Positions 40,447 through 50,806 of a stretch of DNA of 64,000 nucleotides are shown here, piece by piece. The notes under the pieces were generated by a model, which was not told the origin of the DNA, did no database searches, and was given only the letters and a program-made list of their open reading frames with translations. The position numbers were made by a program, and so were the translations under genes. Source of the DNA: Edaphochlamys debaryana. Its lineage: Eukaryota; Chlorophyta; Chlorophyceae; Chlamydomonadales. The stretch lies in contig JAEHOE010000059.1 of assembly GCA_016858145.1 (NCBI GenBank), positions 1-64,000 on the forward strand. Reading direction: 5' to 3'. Position 1 is the first letter of the stretch, and the number at the start of each line of letters is the position of its first letter.

Positions 40447-43007
40447 ATGGCCTTCTTACAGCGCTTGGCGTCCGGTATCAAGGACACGCTATTCGGGGGT
40501 GGTGGAGAGTCGTCACGGCCAGGCACTGCTTCCTCTCCGACGCCCCCAATCGCACGCAATAGCCGCGGGCTCAGCAAGACCTCGTCCAACGGCCGGGGCA
40601 ACCGGCCGTCGACAGCGTCCCTCGGATGGCTGGAATCGCACATTCGGGACGCCATTGCCCAATTCGTGCAGGACAAGTTCGATAAGGTAATTGCCGGTCG
40701 GTCATCACGCTGCGCGTTACGCCGAGCCAAGCACCCTGCGAGCTGCTGCTAGCCTGGGGCGTGTCAGAGCCTTCGTGGACGGGCGTTGATCCGGCCGGGG
40801 GCTGCCCCCCAGCCCACCGCAAGTCAGCCCCCCAGTCCCCCACCTTCCCTCCCCTCCCCCACCCTCCCCTCACCCCCCTCACCCATTCCCTCCCTCCCTC
40901 CCCCAACCCCTGACAGGGCCAGTGCAAGCCCCACGTGTTCACCCAGTTCTGGCTGCAGTTCCCCAAGCTCGAAGCCGGCTTCGCGGTGCTCCGCTCGCAG
41001 CTGGAGGCGCGCACGGGTTGCCGCGAGGGCCCGCTGCCGCTGGGGCTGCTGGCGGCGCACCCGGAGGACTTTGGCCTGGGCGGCGGAGGCGCCAGCGGCA
41101 GCGGGGTGGTGGGGGAGCTGTGCGCCAAGGCCGCCACGCAGCGGGCCTGCAAGGACGTGAGCTGGGGGTGGTGGGATGGGGAAGGGGCTGGTGTATGTTG
41201 GGAATGGCCGGGGGGCGGGGGTGTGGGTGTACTTAAGGGGATTGCAGGAGCCAGGGCAGCGGGCCTGCAGGGACGTGAGCTGGGTTTGAGGAAAAGAGGG
41301 AGTGAAAAGGGAGGAGGACGAAGAATAGGGAGGGGAACTATGAGAGGGTAGGCGGGCAAGGGAGCGGGTGACATAGTGGATGACAGAGCGCCTGTTCCGG
41401 GGAGGGACAGGTACGGAGCCAGGTCGTGAGGGGGACGGGGGCACGGGTGAATGGGGGGACGTCGTGGGGCATCGTGATCGGAGGATGGCTGAGGCCAGGC
41501 CAGCCCGGAACAATCGGGGCAGCGCCAGGGTGCGTCCGCCCCACAGCAGGGCCCGACGCCTGACTTGCTTTTTCACCCCACCCCACCCTTGCTTGTCCAC
41601 CCCCACTCTGCCCCACGCGTCACATAACACACACGCTCCCCCCCGCTCCTCGCCCCCTCTCCCCCCCCCAGCTGGACTTCGTGGGCCTAGTGATGCTGCT
41701 GCTGGTGGTGCACATCACGGAGCCGCAGGCCATGGAGGGGGCGGCGCCCGAGGTGCACACCATGCTGTCGTGCCTGGTGGGTCGGCATAGCAGGGCTTGT
41801 GTGTTGGGGCTTTGGTATTGTGCTGACCCTTTAGCAACAGGTGTTAGGGGTTGTGTGTACAGGGCCGCTCGTGTAAGCCTGGGAAACGTAGGCGCGGCGG
41901 AGAGCAGGCTGGGTTTCATAGCACAGTACGCTGTCGTGCCTGGTGGGTTGCAGGGGGGGCTGGGGTGGAGGGGCCTCGAGGCGAGGGGGGCACACGTGGG
42001 GTCGTGCTGGGGGGCGCGGCGTGGCGGTGGGGGGCATGGATTGCAGGGGGCGGGGCAGGGCCTGGGCGGAGTCAAGCCAGCCCCTCGCCGGCTGTTCCCT
42101 CCCACCATCACTCCCACCTTCACGCCGCTCCCGCTCTTTCGTCCTCCCCCTTCCTCGCGTACACTGCGCAGTCCCGCTCAACCACCCCTCTCCCCCTCCC
42201 CTCCCCTCCCCTCCCCTCCCCTCCCCGCGCCCCGCCCTTATCTCCCCAGGAGCTGGCCTTCACGCACTTTAACTCTGCCCGCAAGGGCAAGTTGGACAAG
42301 CGGGAGGTCGGGGAGGCGCTGCAGTACGAGAGCGCCAAGGCGCACGCCAAGGAGGGGCGCGGGGGGCGCACCAGCAACCGCCTGGCGCACCGCCTATTCG
42401 AGGGCCTCGACTGGGAGGTGAGGGCGCTTGCAGCGATGGGGTTAGGAAGTAGAGGAGTGCGCGTGAGACTGGGAGGTGGGAGGCAGGGGCAACGGGCGGG
42501 GAAAGAAAAGTAGAGAGCGCGACAATGGCTGGTGGGCAGGCGCCGGGCGGAAGAACTCGGAACAAAGGACGGGGAGGGGTGGTTGAGGCAGGGAAAGGCA
42601 GGCGTCAAGTTGGGGCGTAGTACACCAGCCTCTAACTGCCGTACCTCCCTGCCGTACCCCTGCAGTACGACAACACGATCTCTTTCGAGAACTTCCTCCG
42701 CGGCATCCTGCAGCTCGTGTCAGACGAGTTTGGTGACGAGGACGAGGACGAGGACGACCCCCTGGGCCTGGGGCCCGCCGGGGCCTCCACTGGGCCCGAG
42801 AGCGGCACCGAGGAGGCGGCGGGCCCGGGGCAGGCCCACGCGCGTGGCCGCCGGCCCTCAAGCGGCGTGGGGTCGGGCAGCGCGAGTGCCAGCGGCGCCG
42901 CCTCCCCCGCGCCCCCCCGCAACACGCCCCCGGCTCCCCAGCACCAGAACAGCCGGGGGGCGGCGCCAGTGGCTTCTGAGCCCCCCCCGCCGGCGGCCTC
43001 GGAGTGA
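40447..43007 (+). CDS. EF-hand-like protein with acidic tail, unknown
   Basis: Five exons: 40447-40686, 40917-41156, 41672-41776, 42250-42417 and 42666-43007, all phase 0, giving 364 residues. The N-terminus is basic and Ser/Gly-rich (MAFLQRLASGIKDTLFGGGG). Exon 2 has FTQFWLQFPKLEAGFAVLRS. Exon 3 is hydrophobic (LDFVGLVMLLLVVHIT), either a buried helix or a single membrane span. Exons 4-5 read FTHFNSARKGKLDKREVGEAL ... LFEGLDWEYDNTISFENFLRGIL. This is a helix-loop-helix pattern like paired EF-hands with DWEYDNTISFENF as the second loop, but the Asp/Glu spacing is not canonical, so calcium binding is uncertain. The tail is acidic (DEDEDED), then Gly/Ser/Pro-rich. An upstream in-frame ATG (40360) exists. 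ATG 40447 was chosen because the sequence before it looks non-coding. Confidence 0.7.
41256..41284 (+). repeat. Exon echo: EF-hand-like gene exon 2 end
   Basis: 28 bp matching 41138-41165 with one mismatch (end of exon 2, RACKD, plus the GTGAGCTGGG donor), 118 bp into intron 2. Confidence 0.85.
41930..41948 (+). repeat. Exon echo: EF-hand-like gene exon 3 end
   Basis: 19 bp identical to 41764-41782 (codons for LSCL plus the GTGGGT donor), 166 bp into intron 3. Confidence 0.8.
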
Positions 43008-43068
43008 GGCGCGAGGCGGGGTTGTGGGTGCGGGTGGGGGAGGGGAGTGGTGGCGGCAGCGGGGTTTG

Positions 43069-43073
43069 TGTAA
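43069..43073 (+). terminator. TGTAA polyadenylation signal
   Basis: TGTAA 62 nt after the stop codon of the EF-hand-like gene, in the expected position for algal 3' ends. Confidence 0.6.
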
Positions 43074-43495
43074 CTGGCTGGAGGCCCTAGAGGCGGGGGG
43101 GGGGAGGCAGGCCCCGCCCGGGCGGGGGGTGACCTCGGGCGTGGGGAGCGCCGGCCGCGGCAGCCCGCGGCGGTTGACGGGGCGGAGGAGGCGCAGGGGC
43201 CACGGCGTGACGCGGGGCCACAGGGCCGTGCTCTTGCTACGCCGGGCGCTCTGCGGCTGCCCGGCAGAAGGGCTCGCCGGAAGCAAGGCGTGGGGGCGCT
43301 AGAGCGCAGCGCTCGCCCTCCTCCCCCCGCCCTCGGCGCATGGGCCCCCCCGCCGGCAGCCTTCTGCCCGGGGGCACGCAGCCGAGTCCTCCGGCCGCCA
43401 CCCTCCGGGGCATCCTGCGTGCCGGGCCTGGGCTGCGGCAGGGGCAGCGCCCGACCTGCTGCGGACCTGCTGCTGGGGCCGGGACCCGCTGGGGC

Positions 43496-43548
43496 TGGAG
43501 CTGGAGCTGGAGCTGGAGCTGGGGCGGGGCGGGGCGGGGCGGGTGGCG
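43496..43548. repeat. GGAGCT / GGGGC simple repeats
   Basis: Four CTGGAG units (GGAGCTGGAGCTGGAGCT) followed by GGGCG units in the spacer after the EF-hand-like gene. Confidence 0.8.
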
Positions 43549-44027
43549 GCAGCGCCGCAACTGCCCTCGCACCCTGGCCCCAGCGAGGGGTACGAGCCCC
43601 CCTTTCCCCTTCGCCCTCTTGGCGTGCGGGGCGCGCCCGGGGCCTCCACTGCCCTGCCTTGGGGCGGCCCTGGGCACGGCCCCCGCTCAGGCGTGTGCCT
43701 GCTCGCGGGCCTGCCGCACGAGGGGGCTCCGCAGCTGGCGCCCCCCCCCCAAGCCCCCCCCTCCCCCAGCCGGGAGTGGTGTTGAGGTCGTGGGCCGCAG
43801 GAGGGGCCTCGGCGCTGGATGCCTGGCACGCTAGCTTGGCAGGGCGTGCAAGTGTGACTGGAGTTCTGAGACGGAGCGTAAGAGCGGCGTTTGGCCTGCC
43901 GGCCTCGCGGCTGGCCCTGGCTGCTGGCGTGGGGTTAGGTTAGGCCTAGGCGTGGGCGTGCGAGGGTTATCAAGACCAAAAACGAAGCGAGGGGCGTGCG
44001 AGAGTACTGTGGCAGAGGTGCATTGGG

Positions 44028-44870
44028 CCCGCCGCCGCCGACCTTGGGGCAGTTGGGAGTTGGGTTCCCGAGTGGGTCGAGGGCGAAGGGCGCACGTGGT
44101 GACATGACCTCGGTGATGGGGATGAATCCCCGGGCTGCACGTCTGCGGTGAGCTGGAAATGGATGCGGGAAACCCTCACGCTCTCCGGGACTCCGGCTAG
44201 CCGACATGACGCGCTGAAGTGCCCTGGGATTCTGCCTCAGATTCTGCAGCGGAATGGTGACGAAGGACTGGAAGCGTTTGTGCCCAAGCTAGCCCAACAC
44301 AAACGGCGCATGGCGCAGTAGAAGTAGTGCCCCTCCCCCGGCGTCGAACCCCACGCCCCCCACCCCTCCCGCCGGCCGTATGCGCCGCATGCCGTATCGG
44401 TACGGCTTCGGCCGTATCCTTACTAATACGTATCCACATTCATACGGGGACATGTACGTATATGCAGCCCTGGGTCAAGTAACGCGCACAGAATTCGCCC
44501 CTGCAACTCCGCGACGTGCATTGGACCCGCCCGCCGCTACCGACCAAGAGACCGCAGTTGGGAGTTGGGGACCCGAGTGCGTCGAGGGCGAAGGGCGCAC
44601 GGGGTGGCAGAGGGGCAGGCGAGTGATGGTGTGCCTTCGGTGGTGAGGAGCTTGCGCCAGGCTTGCGAGTCTGCGGTTTGAGCTGACATGACGGTGCTGA
44701 AAGTTGAAATGTTGTGCGTCTCAAAACATTAAGCGACCTCACGCACCCTAGCCGGCGTGAAGAGGTCCGCACAGGAGTGCAATGGGTCCTGCTTGAGGAT
44801 CTGAGCGGAACTGTGACGGAGGTGTGGAAGCGTTGTCGAGCTGAGGGCACCAACGTTGTTGAGGACACGC
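44028..44870. repeat. Imperfect duplication, about 300 bp apart-copied by 490 bp
   Basis: Shared blocks in order: CATTGG(G/A)CCCGCC, CAGTTGGGAGTTGGG, CCCGAGTG(G/C)GTCGAGGGCG, AAGGGCGCACG, then a TGAGCTG..AAATG segment and a GAAGCGTT block. Copies start near 44028 and 44517. Confidence 0.6.
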
Positions 44871-45504
44871 AGCAGTGGGGCCGACCACCCCGGCAACGGC
44901 ATCGACCGGTCGATAATCGCGCCGAATCTTCGCAGTCTGTCTGTGGAAGCTGCCTTCCAGCGTGCGGGCAGCGTGCTGGGCAGCGTACCTCCCTGGCCGT
45001 ATCGTGCGGGTTTTCGCACCGCGAAGTAACCCCATGGGCCCCCATGTCGCGGCGTAAGGGTTAAACGCAAGCAAGTGCTTAAGTTGTGCTTGGGAAGGCG
45101 GGCAGACAGTAGACCCTATGGTATCGCGCATGTCTTGCGTTTTTGGCGTGGCGGTCGTGGTGGCCGGCATTCCTTGACTCGCTGCCCTTACCTACTAACT
45201 CTTAGGACGTGCCCATAGCTCTGCCAGTGTCACTGGCTGTATCGTCGCCAAGCGTAGTCTCGACTCTCGCATGGCTGCGTTGACCGTGACTGAAACACAA
45301 GCTTCCGGCAGTCGACTATGTTCCATAACCTTGCTACGTATGTCGCGAGAAAGCTAGAACGCGCAACTGGGCGGCGCTCCACACTAGTCTAGAGTGCCCT
45401 TCGGCGCCCCACTCTCGACGGCGCAGCTTTCTGCGCCAGAAGCAAGGCTGAGAGCTCTGTAACTCAAGACACCGAGCGCGGAAACGACCGTACCTGTCGG
45501 GGTC

Positions 45505-47696
45505 ATGGCTTGGGAGACGCCTCTCGGCGGCCTCGGGCCGTCCGCGAACTCCTACATGACGGCAGCAGACAGCAGACCACCTACACGGGGCGGCTCACGG
45601 CGCGGAGGGTCGACAAGCTCGGTGGTAAGAGCGCTTAATAAGGCTTGCTGGCGCCGGTGGCGCTGCGCTGGCCCTCCCTGCCCACGCCAGCACCCGCGTC
45701 CCCCCGCTGACCCCTTCGCCCTCGCCCCATCCGCCAACCCCCCCCCCCCTTTCTCCGTTCCCCAGGGCCAGCAAGTGCCCAACCTTGCCGCCTTCACGAG
45801 TGACCTGGGCTCCAGCCCTGCTTCGGACCCGGCGCGCGGGCGCTCGCACACGCTTCCGCCCGCAGCTGCCCGCAGCTCCCACCGCTCCTTCACGGAGGGC
45901 TGCCACCTTCCGGCTATGGGCCTCCCTGGCGAGTCACCTGACGCTCTCTTCGAATCCTTGACGGAAACGCAGCCCGAACTCACGACCATGGATGTGGGTC
46001 GGCACGGACACATCCTCAACAGTCACGGGGACCCTTCCACAGCGTCCGCACGCCTGGGCCCAGCGCCCAGCCCGCTGCGACTCGCCTCCCCGCCCTGTGC
46101 GCCCGCGACCCAGATCGCTGTCATGCCCCGGCCCCCGGCGGCAGCAGCGCCAGAGCGACGAGCGCCCTCCCGCAAGTCCCTGCTCGTGCACTGCCTGCCC
46201 CTGCACGGCGCTGTGCCAGCGGCGGCTTCAGGCGACGGCGAGACCTCCCCGGGCCCAGGCGGGCCCAGCGGCAGCGGCTCAGACGCCGCCTCGCCGACCT
46301 GCCCGGACGGGCTCTGGCGGCGACCCTCCGGCAGCCTGCTGCCGGGCCTGACGGAGGAGGACGGAGGCAGCGGCGACGCCGGGTCCGGGCCCGTGTACGG
46401 CAGCGCTGGGCCCGCCTACCTGGACCCCTCCAAACCCTCCCTCCGCCGCCTGCTGCCGCCGCTGTGGCGCGCGTCAATCGGATCAATGGATGACGTGGCA
46501 TGCGGCGCCGCGGGCGCCTCGCCGCCGTCAGCACACGTGGAAACGTCTCCAAATGGCGCCGCCGGCGGCGGGGGCGGTGTGGCCTCGCGGGACGGCAGCA
46601 GCCACGGCGGCATGCCCAGCGGTGGCGGCAGCGGCAGCCCCTGGGCCCGATCCGGTACGGCAGCTACGGTCGCGGTGTACGACAGCGGCCCATCAGCTCC
46701 CGACAGCGGAGCAGGCCTGCCGCCGTCGCTGGCAGGGCGGCGGTCGCTGCCGCCAATGGGCGCCTCGCCGGCAGGCCCGTCGGGGAGCCTTGGTACCGCC
46801 GCCGCCTCCTTGCATGGCTCTGCCGGGCGGGCCCACCCCAACGACCCCGCGGGCATTCTGCTTGCGGCTCGCTTCAGCACCTCTACGCTGCCCGACCCAA
46901 CTGAGCTCTACCAAGAGCCTGGCGGCGGCGGCAGCGGCGGCGGCGTCGGCGGCCTGGCCAGCGGCGACGAGGCCTCCCCGGTGGCGGCGCAGGCGCCGAC
47001 GCCGCCGCGGGGCCCCGCCCGCGCGCCCCTGTCGCCCGGGGCCCTCGAGCGGCGCCAGCGCGCCGTCAGCTGCTTCATGCCGCCCCTCAGCCGCAGCCCC
47101 GGCCCCGGCGGCCCGCTGCTCCCTGGCGCTCCGCGCAGCTCGGGCCCCGGCGCCAGCTCCGGCGGGGGCTATCATCGAGCCAGCGGCGACGGGGACGCGC
47201 ACCAGCCCGGCCCATCTGGGTCGGGGGCATCTGGGTCGGGGGCGGCTGCGGGGGCTCCCTTGGGGGACCTGCACCGGCACCTGCGGGCCTCGGCCTCGTT
47301 CTCGGAGCGGCAGCGGCAGCAGGTGCAGGGCTATACAGGTGCGTCGCCCAGGCGGGTTTCAGGGGGGTTCTGTGCTCGCAGGGGCCATGCAGGGGAAGTG
47401 TTGTGTACAAGGTCTAGCGGTGATGGTGGCTGGAGGGCCAAGGGCGGCGCGGAGGATTGGCGTTATCGAGGTGCACTTGGCACGCCATCGCCCTCACAAC
47501 CCCAAATTTCAACAGCTTTTGCCCCTTGGCCCGCCCCTTGCCCCGTCCAGACCGGCCGTCGTCCCGGCGGTCCGTCACGCTGGTAGGAGCGCTCGTGGGC
47601 GCCTCCTCCTCCTCGGGCGGCGGCGCGGCGCCGTCCCCACAGCGAGCGCCGCTGCGGGCCGTCTCCTCTACCCTCCCCGTCCGCAACCTGGGGTGA
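45505..47696 (+). CDS. Large disordered Ser/Pro/Gly-rich protein, unknown
   Basis: Three exons: 45505-45624, 45766-47338 and 47551-47696 (junction phases 0 and 1), giving 612 residues. The protein is dominated by low-complexity Ser/Pro/Ala/Gly. It has scattered short basic-Ser motifs (RGRSHTL, RKSLLVHC, RASIGSMDD, RRSLPPM, RRSVTLVGAL) of the kind phosphorylated by AGC or CaM kinases. A more ordered patch, SPDALFESLTETQPEL, lies near residue 95. No domain is recognised. The final codons read NLG-TGA, but the TGA lies in GGGTGAGG, a perfect donor consensus. The gene could therefore continue into later exons, and a Cys/Trp-containing frame ending at 50411-50414 is one possible terminal exon. Confidence 0.62.
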
Positions 47697-50600
47697 GGCC
47701 GCGCGCTGCGGACTCAGCGCGCGTGCTCAGCGGTTGGCAGCGGCGGGCTTCAATGTATCAAACGGGGAGAGCCGGGCCGGGGGTTCTGTCGTCTGCATGC
47801 CTGCCGATGGCTGAGCGTTTGCTGCTTGGAGTGAGGCGGCGGGGGCGGGCCCTTGGGGGCCCGAGGATGGGGTGGTGGCTTGGGGCTTGTCGGTCGGTCG
47901 GGGCATGAATGCGCACGTCACGATTGCTGAGAGTCCTGGAGAGCGGGCTCAGTCGACGAGCGGTCAACGACGAGCGGTCAACAAGCTGTGGACGGACAGT
48001 CCCGGTCTCAGGGCCTTGTGATGGCGCTGCTTCTCGGGGCAGCACGGCCAAACGGACGAAGCACAGCATTGACTCAACGGGCAAGGAGCATGCGAGCGGC
48101 GAAGTGGGGCTAGGCGGAACGGCTGCCGGCGTGAGGGGCAGCGTGCGGGGCGTGGATTTCCCCGAAGTAATCCGCTGTGGGGTTCTGGTTTCCTTCCGAG
48201 CAGGTCGGCGCGGGCACTGGAGAGGCAGGGCAGGAGGGTTGGGGTGGGGAGGGGCAACGGAACGCTCGGGACTGCTGACCGCTGTTGCGGCTCGACTCAA
48301 CGGCATCAAATATGCTGTTCGTTGCACGCGATTCATCCCCGTGCATTGCAGTGCACAGCCGTGCGGGGCCTCCACAATCTTGGTATTGGGAGCTGGGAGG
48401 GGCGCGTTGCAGTGCAGGGGCTGTCCGCTTTTGTGGTACGCCCCAGGCACTGCAAGACAGCGCTGGCGGAGTTTGGCTTAAGAATAGTACTGTCGGGGCT
48501 TCTTTGAATCAAGGGGCTCGCTTCGTGCACATCGGCACGTCAAAACCCTGTGCGCTGCTTCACTGCGAGAGGCGGACAACGCATGCGGTCGCCATGGGCC
48601 CAATTACTTTCCAAGTTATTATCCGATGCGGCTGCGAGGCCGCCCACTTAGTACCAAGTCCTTACACGTCTCTAACGGGACCTGCTCCCGCTTTCCTAAA
48701 TTGCTGGGGCAGGGCAGTCACTGTGCTTAATGGGGGGCCGGGGTTGGCAGCCAGGCTGGAGCACACCTTGTTGGCCACAGCTTCCCAGGGGCTCGCTTGG
48801 CCATGGTTTCGCGTTCCGGACAGGGATAAGGAGGCCGCGCTGCTCGGGATTGCACCGGCCACAGGGCATCGGGCGGGGTGGGGTGGGGGGCGCTTGCTTG
48901 GATTGGATTTGCGGTTGTGGTCCTTACTGGCAAACTACTAGGGCTAAGGGGTGGTCTGCTTTCACTGTTCCTAACTGGCACATCATTAGGGCTATGGGGG
49001 CGTGTGCTACTGCCCACTAGGTTCTGCTTTTGGGCTGAGCCGCCGCCGTCAGGCTCTGCGGGCGGCGAAGCCCCCCCGGGATCACCCCGCTTGTCATTGT
49101 TGAACGGGTCACACCTAGGTCTGCCAACGTATGTCCGTGCGCGGGACCGTGCGCATGTTTATGCATGAGGTATCGGCCTGAACGACAAGGCTGGTCAGTT
49201 GCGAGGGTGTAATTGTTGACTGGACCGACCGTGGGCCCAAGCGAACATGGCTACGGTAGTCCCGGCGTGTGTGCCGTACATGCCAAAGTGGGCAACCATG
49301 CAGGCGGACGCTTCAAGTGAAGGGTGGCGCCCTGCCATGCGGCTCCGCATGTTATCTGAGCCATGTTAAGGATACTAGGACTCTTCTGCTAGTTGAGGCG
49401 GCAGGGCTGGCCGGCCACTCAACATCACGTGCTGTGGCCCGGCAGACATCGGGGTCGGGGCCAGGGTTTGAGGATCTGAGCAAGATCCCTGCCGCATTTG
49501 ATGTCGTGCGGGCCTCGGGCCGTTCTTAGACGGGCCGTTATCTGTAACTCTAGCTACGCGGCTCTTCCAGCGTCAACTCCGGCCAGGCGACTGGGGAACG
49601 GGCCCCGCCACAAGGCCCTCCATGCGTTGAGGGTGGGTGAGGGTGGGTGACCGCTAGGCGGGTCAGTGGCCAAGAGCGGGGGTCTGCGGCTCACGACCTC
49701 GATGCGTTGTGGGGGCAAGAACGGGCGGCCGCGGGGGGCAAGCACGGGCGGGTGTGCCGGCATTGCGGAGGGAGTGGCGCGGCGACGGCTAGCCAGCCGG
49801 GCGTCGGGTTACGGCCAGGCGCTGCGGTGGTACCGTCAAGCCTGTCTTCTAAGCTGCGGTCCTATGGACCCTGGACGCCTGGAGCCGGGTGCGCCCAGGG
49901 TGTTGCTGCGCGGGAGTCCAACAGTCCATGCAAGGCCACATGTGCAGGCCTCTGGCGTCTGGCGCTCTGGCCCTCTGCCGTTCATAGGCCATAGGGCGTG
50001 GGGCATCTGCCCGCCCCCTCTGGGAGCACGGTTTGATAGGGCCAGCCGGCCCACACCCTCGGTCAAGTCCTACGGTGGCCGCCGTCGTTGTGCGCAGACG
50101 CCCTTCCCCGGAGTCCCCGCTCCCGAACGGCGCCCGTCCTGCGCCGTCACCCCTGCCCCTGCCGGCTGTGGACAGGCCCTCGCCGTCCGCTCTGTCCAGC
50201 GGCCAGCGCCTGCCCACCAGGCCGCTGCCCGCCCCCACCAGCCTCCTCAGCTCCCTCCCAGGCCCCTCTGGCCTCACCCCCTCCTGCGCCTCAGCGCCCT
50301 CCTCCCAGCCCCGTCCAAGACTGCATGGACGAGTGCATCAGCCCGCCCTCCCCGCCCGGCCGCGCGCTTCCCGATGTGCTTGTCTGCTGGGGCTATGCCC
50401 ACGGCGCTGCCTGACAGCTGGTACTTTTGAGCTTGCCTGAGGACGTGCGGGCATGGGGCGTCCATGGGAGGGGCGCTGGGGGCAGGAGGAAAGTTTCGCG
50501 AACGGCACGGGGGGCTCCCAAGCAGGGGCACGGGACGGGGGGCGGGAAGGCACGATTGCGACCGCTTTTGTCGCCTTCGCCTTGACCACAGCAGACTTAC

Positions 50601-50806
50601 AGGCCGGGTGTCTTTGTGCCATAGCTGACCATCGCTGACACCGCTTCTTGCTCTGTGCGTCGCGACTAGTGCCGATCGAACTCGTCGGACACTTGGAGCA
50701 GGCGCGGCGTGCTCAACCAGCTTCCCGCTATGGTACGTGTTACTTGAGCGCACTTACTGATTGCTGCTCGCTGCGCGGGCCCAACAAGATCCTTCTGCTG
50801 GATGCC
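47697..50806. other. 3.1-kb spacer upstream of DBP5
   Basis: No confident gene. A 218-codon frame (48285-48941) lacks any domain. A short imperfect duplication (TTACTGGCAAACTACTAGGG / CTAACTGGCACATCATTAGGG) is at 48922-48990. GGGTGGGTGA is tandemly repeated at 49630-49650. A possible terminal exon reading CMDECISPPSPPGRALPDVL ends at 50414. The DBP5 promoter and 5' UTR should lie within 50400-50806. Confidence 0.45.

Larger units (their letters stand above)
43100..45504. other. Spacer with a diverged duplicated segment
   Basis: No gene is supportable. It contains an imperfect duplication (about 44028-44320 versus 44517-44870) and a GTAC/CGTAT-rich patch at 44375-44460. A frame at 44714-45064 looks briefly protein-like (GVQWVLLEDLSGTVTEVWKR) but has no domain, and related sequence in the other copy is not open. 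Confidence 0.45.

Noticed and set aside
44330..44365. tRNA-like T-arm (GGTTCGA on the minus strand)
   Set aside because: No matching acceptor, D or anticodon stems around it.
48285..48941. 218-codon frame upstream of DBP5
   Set aside because: No domain, mixed composition, no splice partners; likely open by chance.
50033..50440. Proline-rich frames in all three plus-strand phases
   Set aside because: Three overlapping open phases are a composition effect; only the short Cys/Trp-containing end was kept as a possible exon in a finding.
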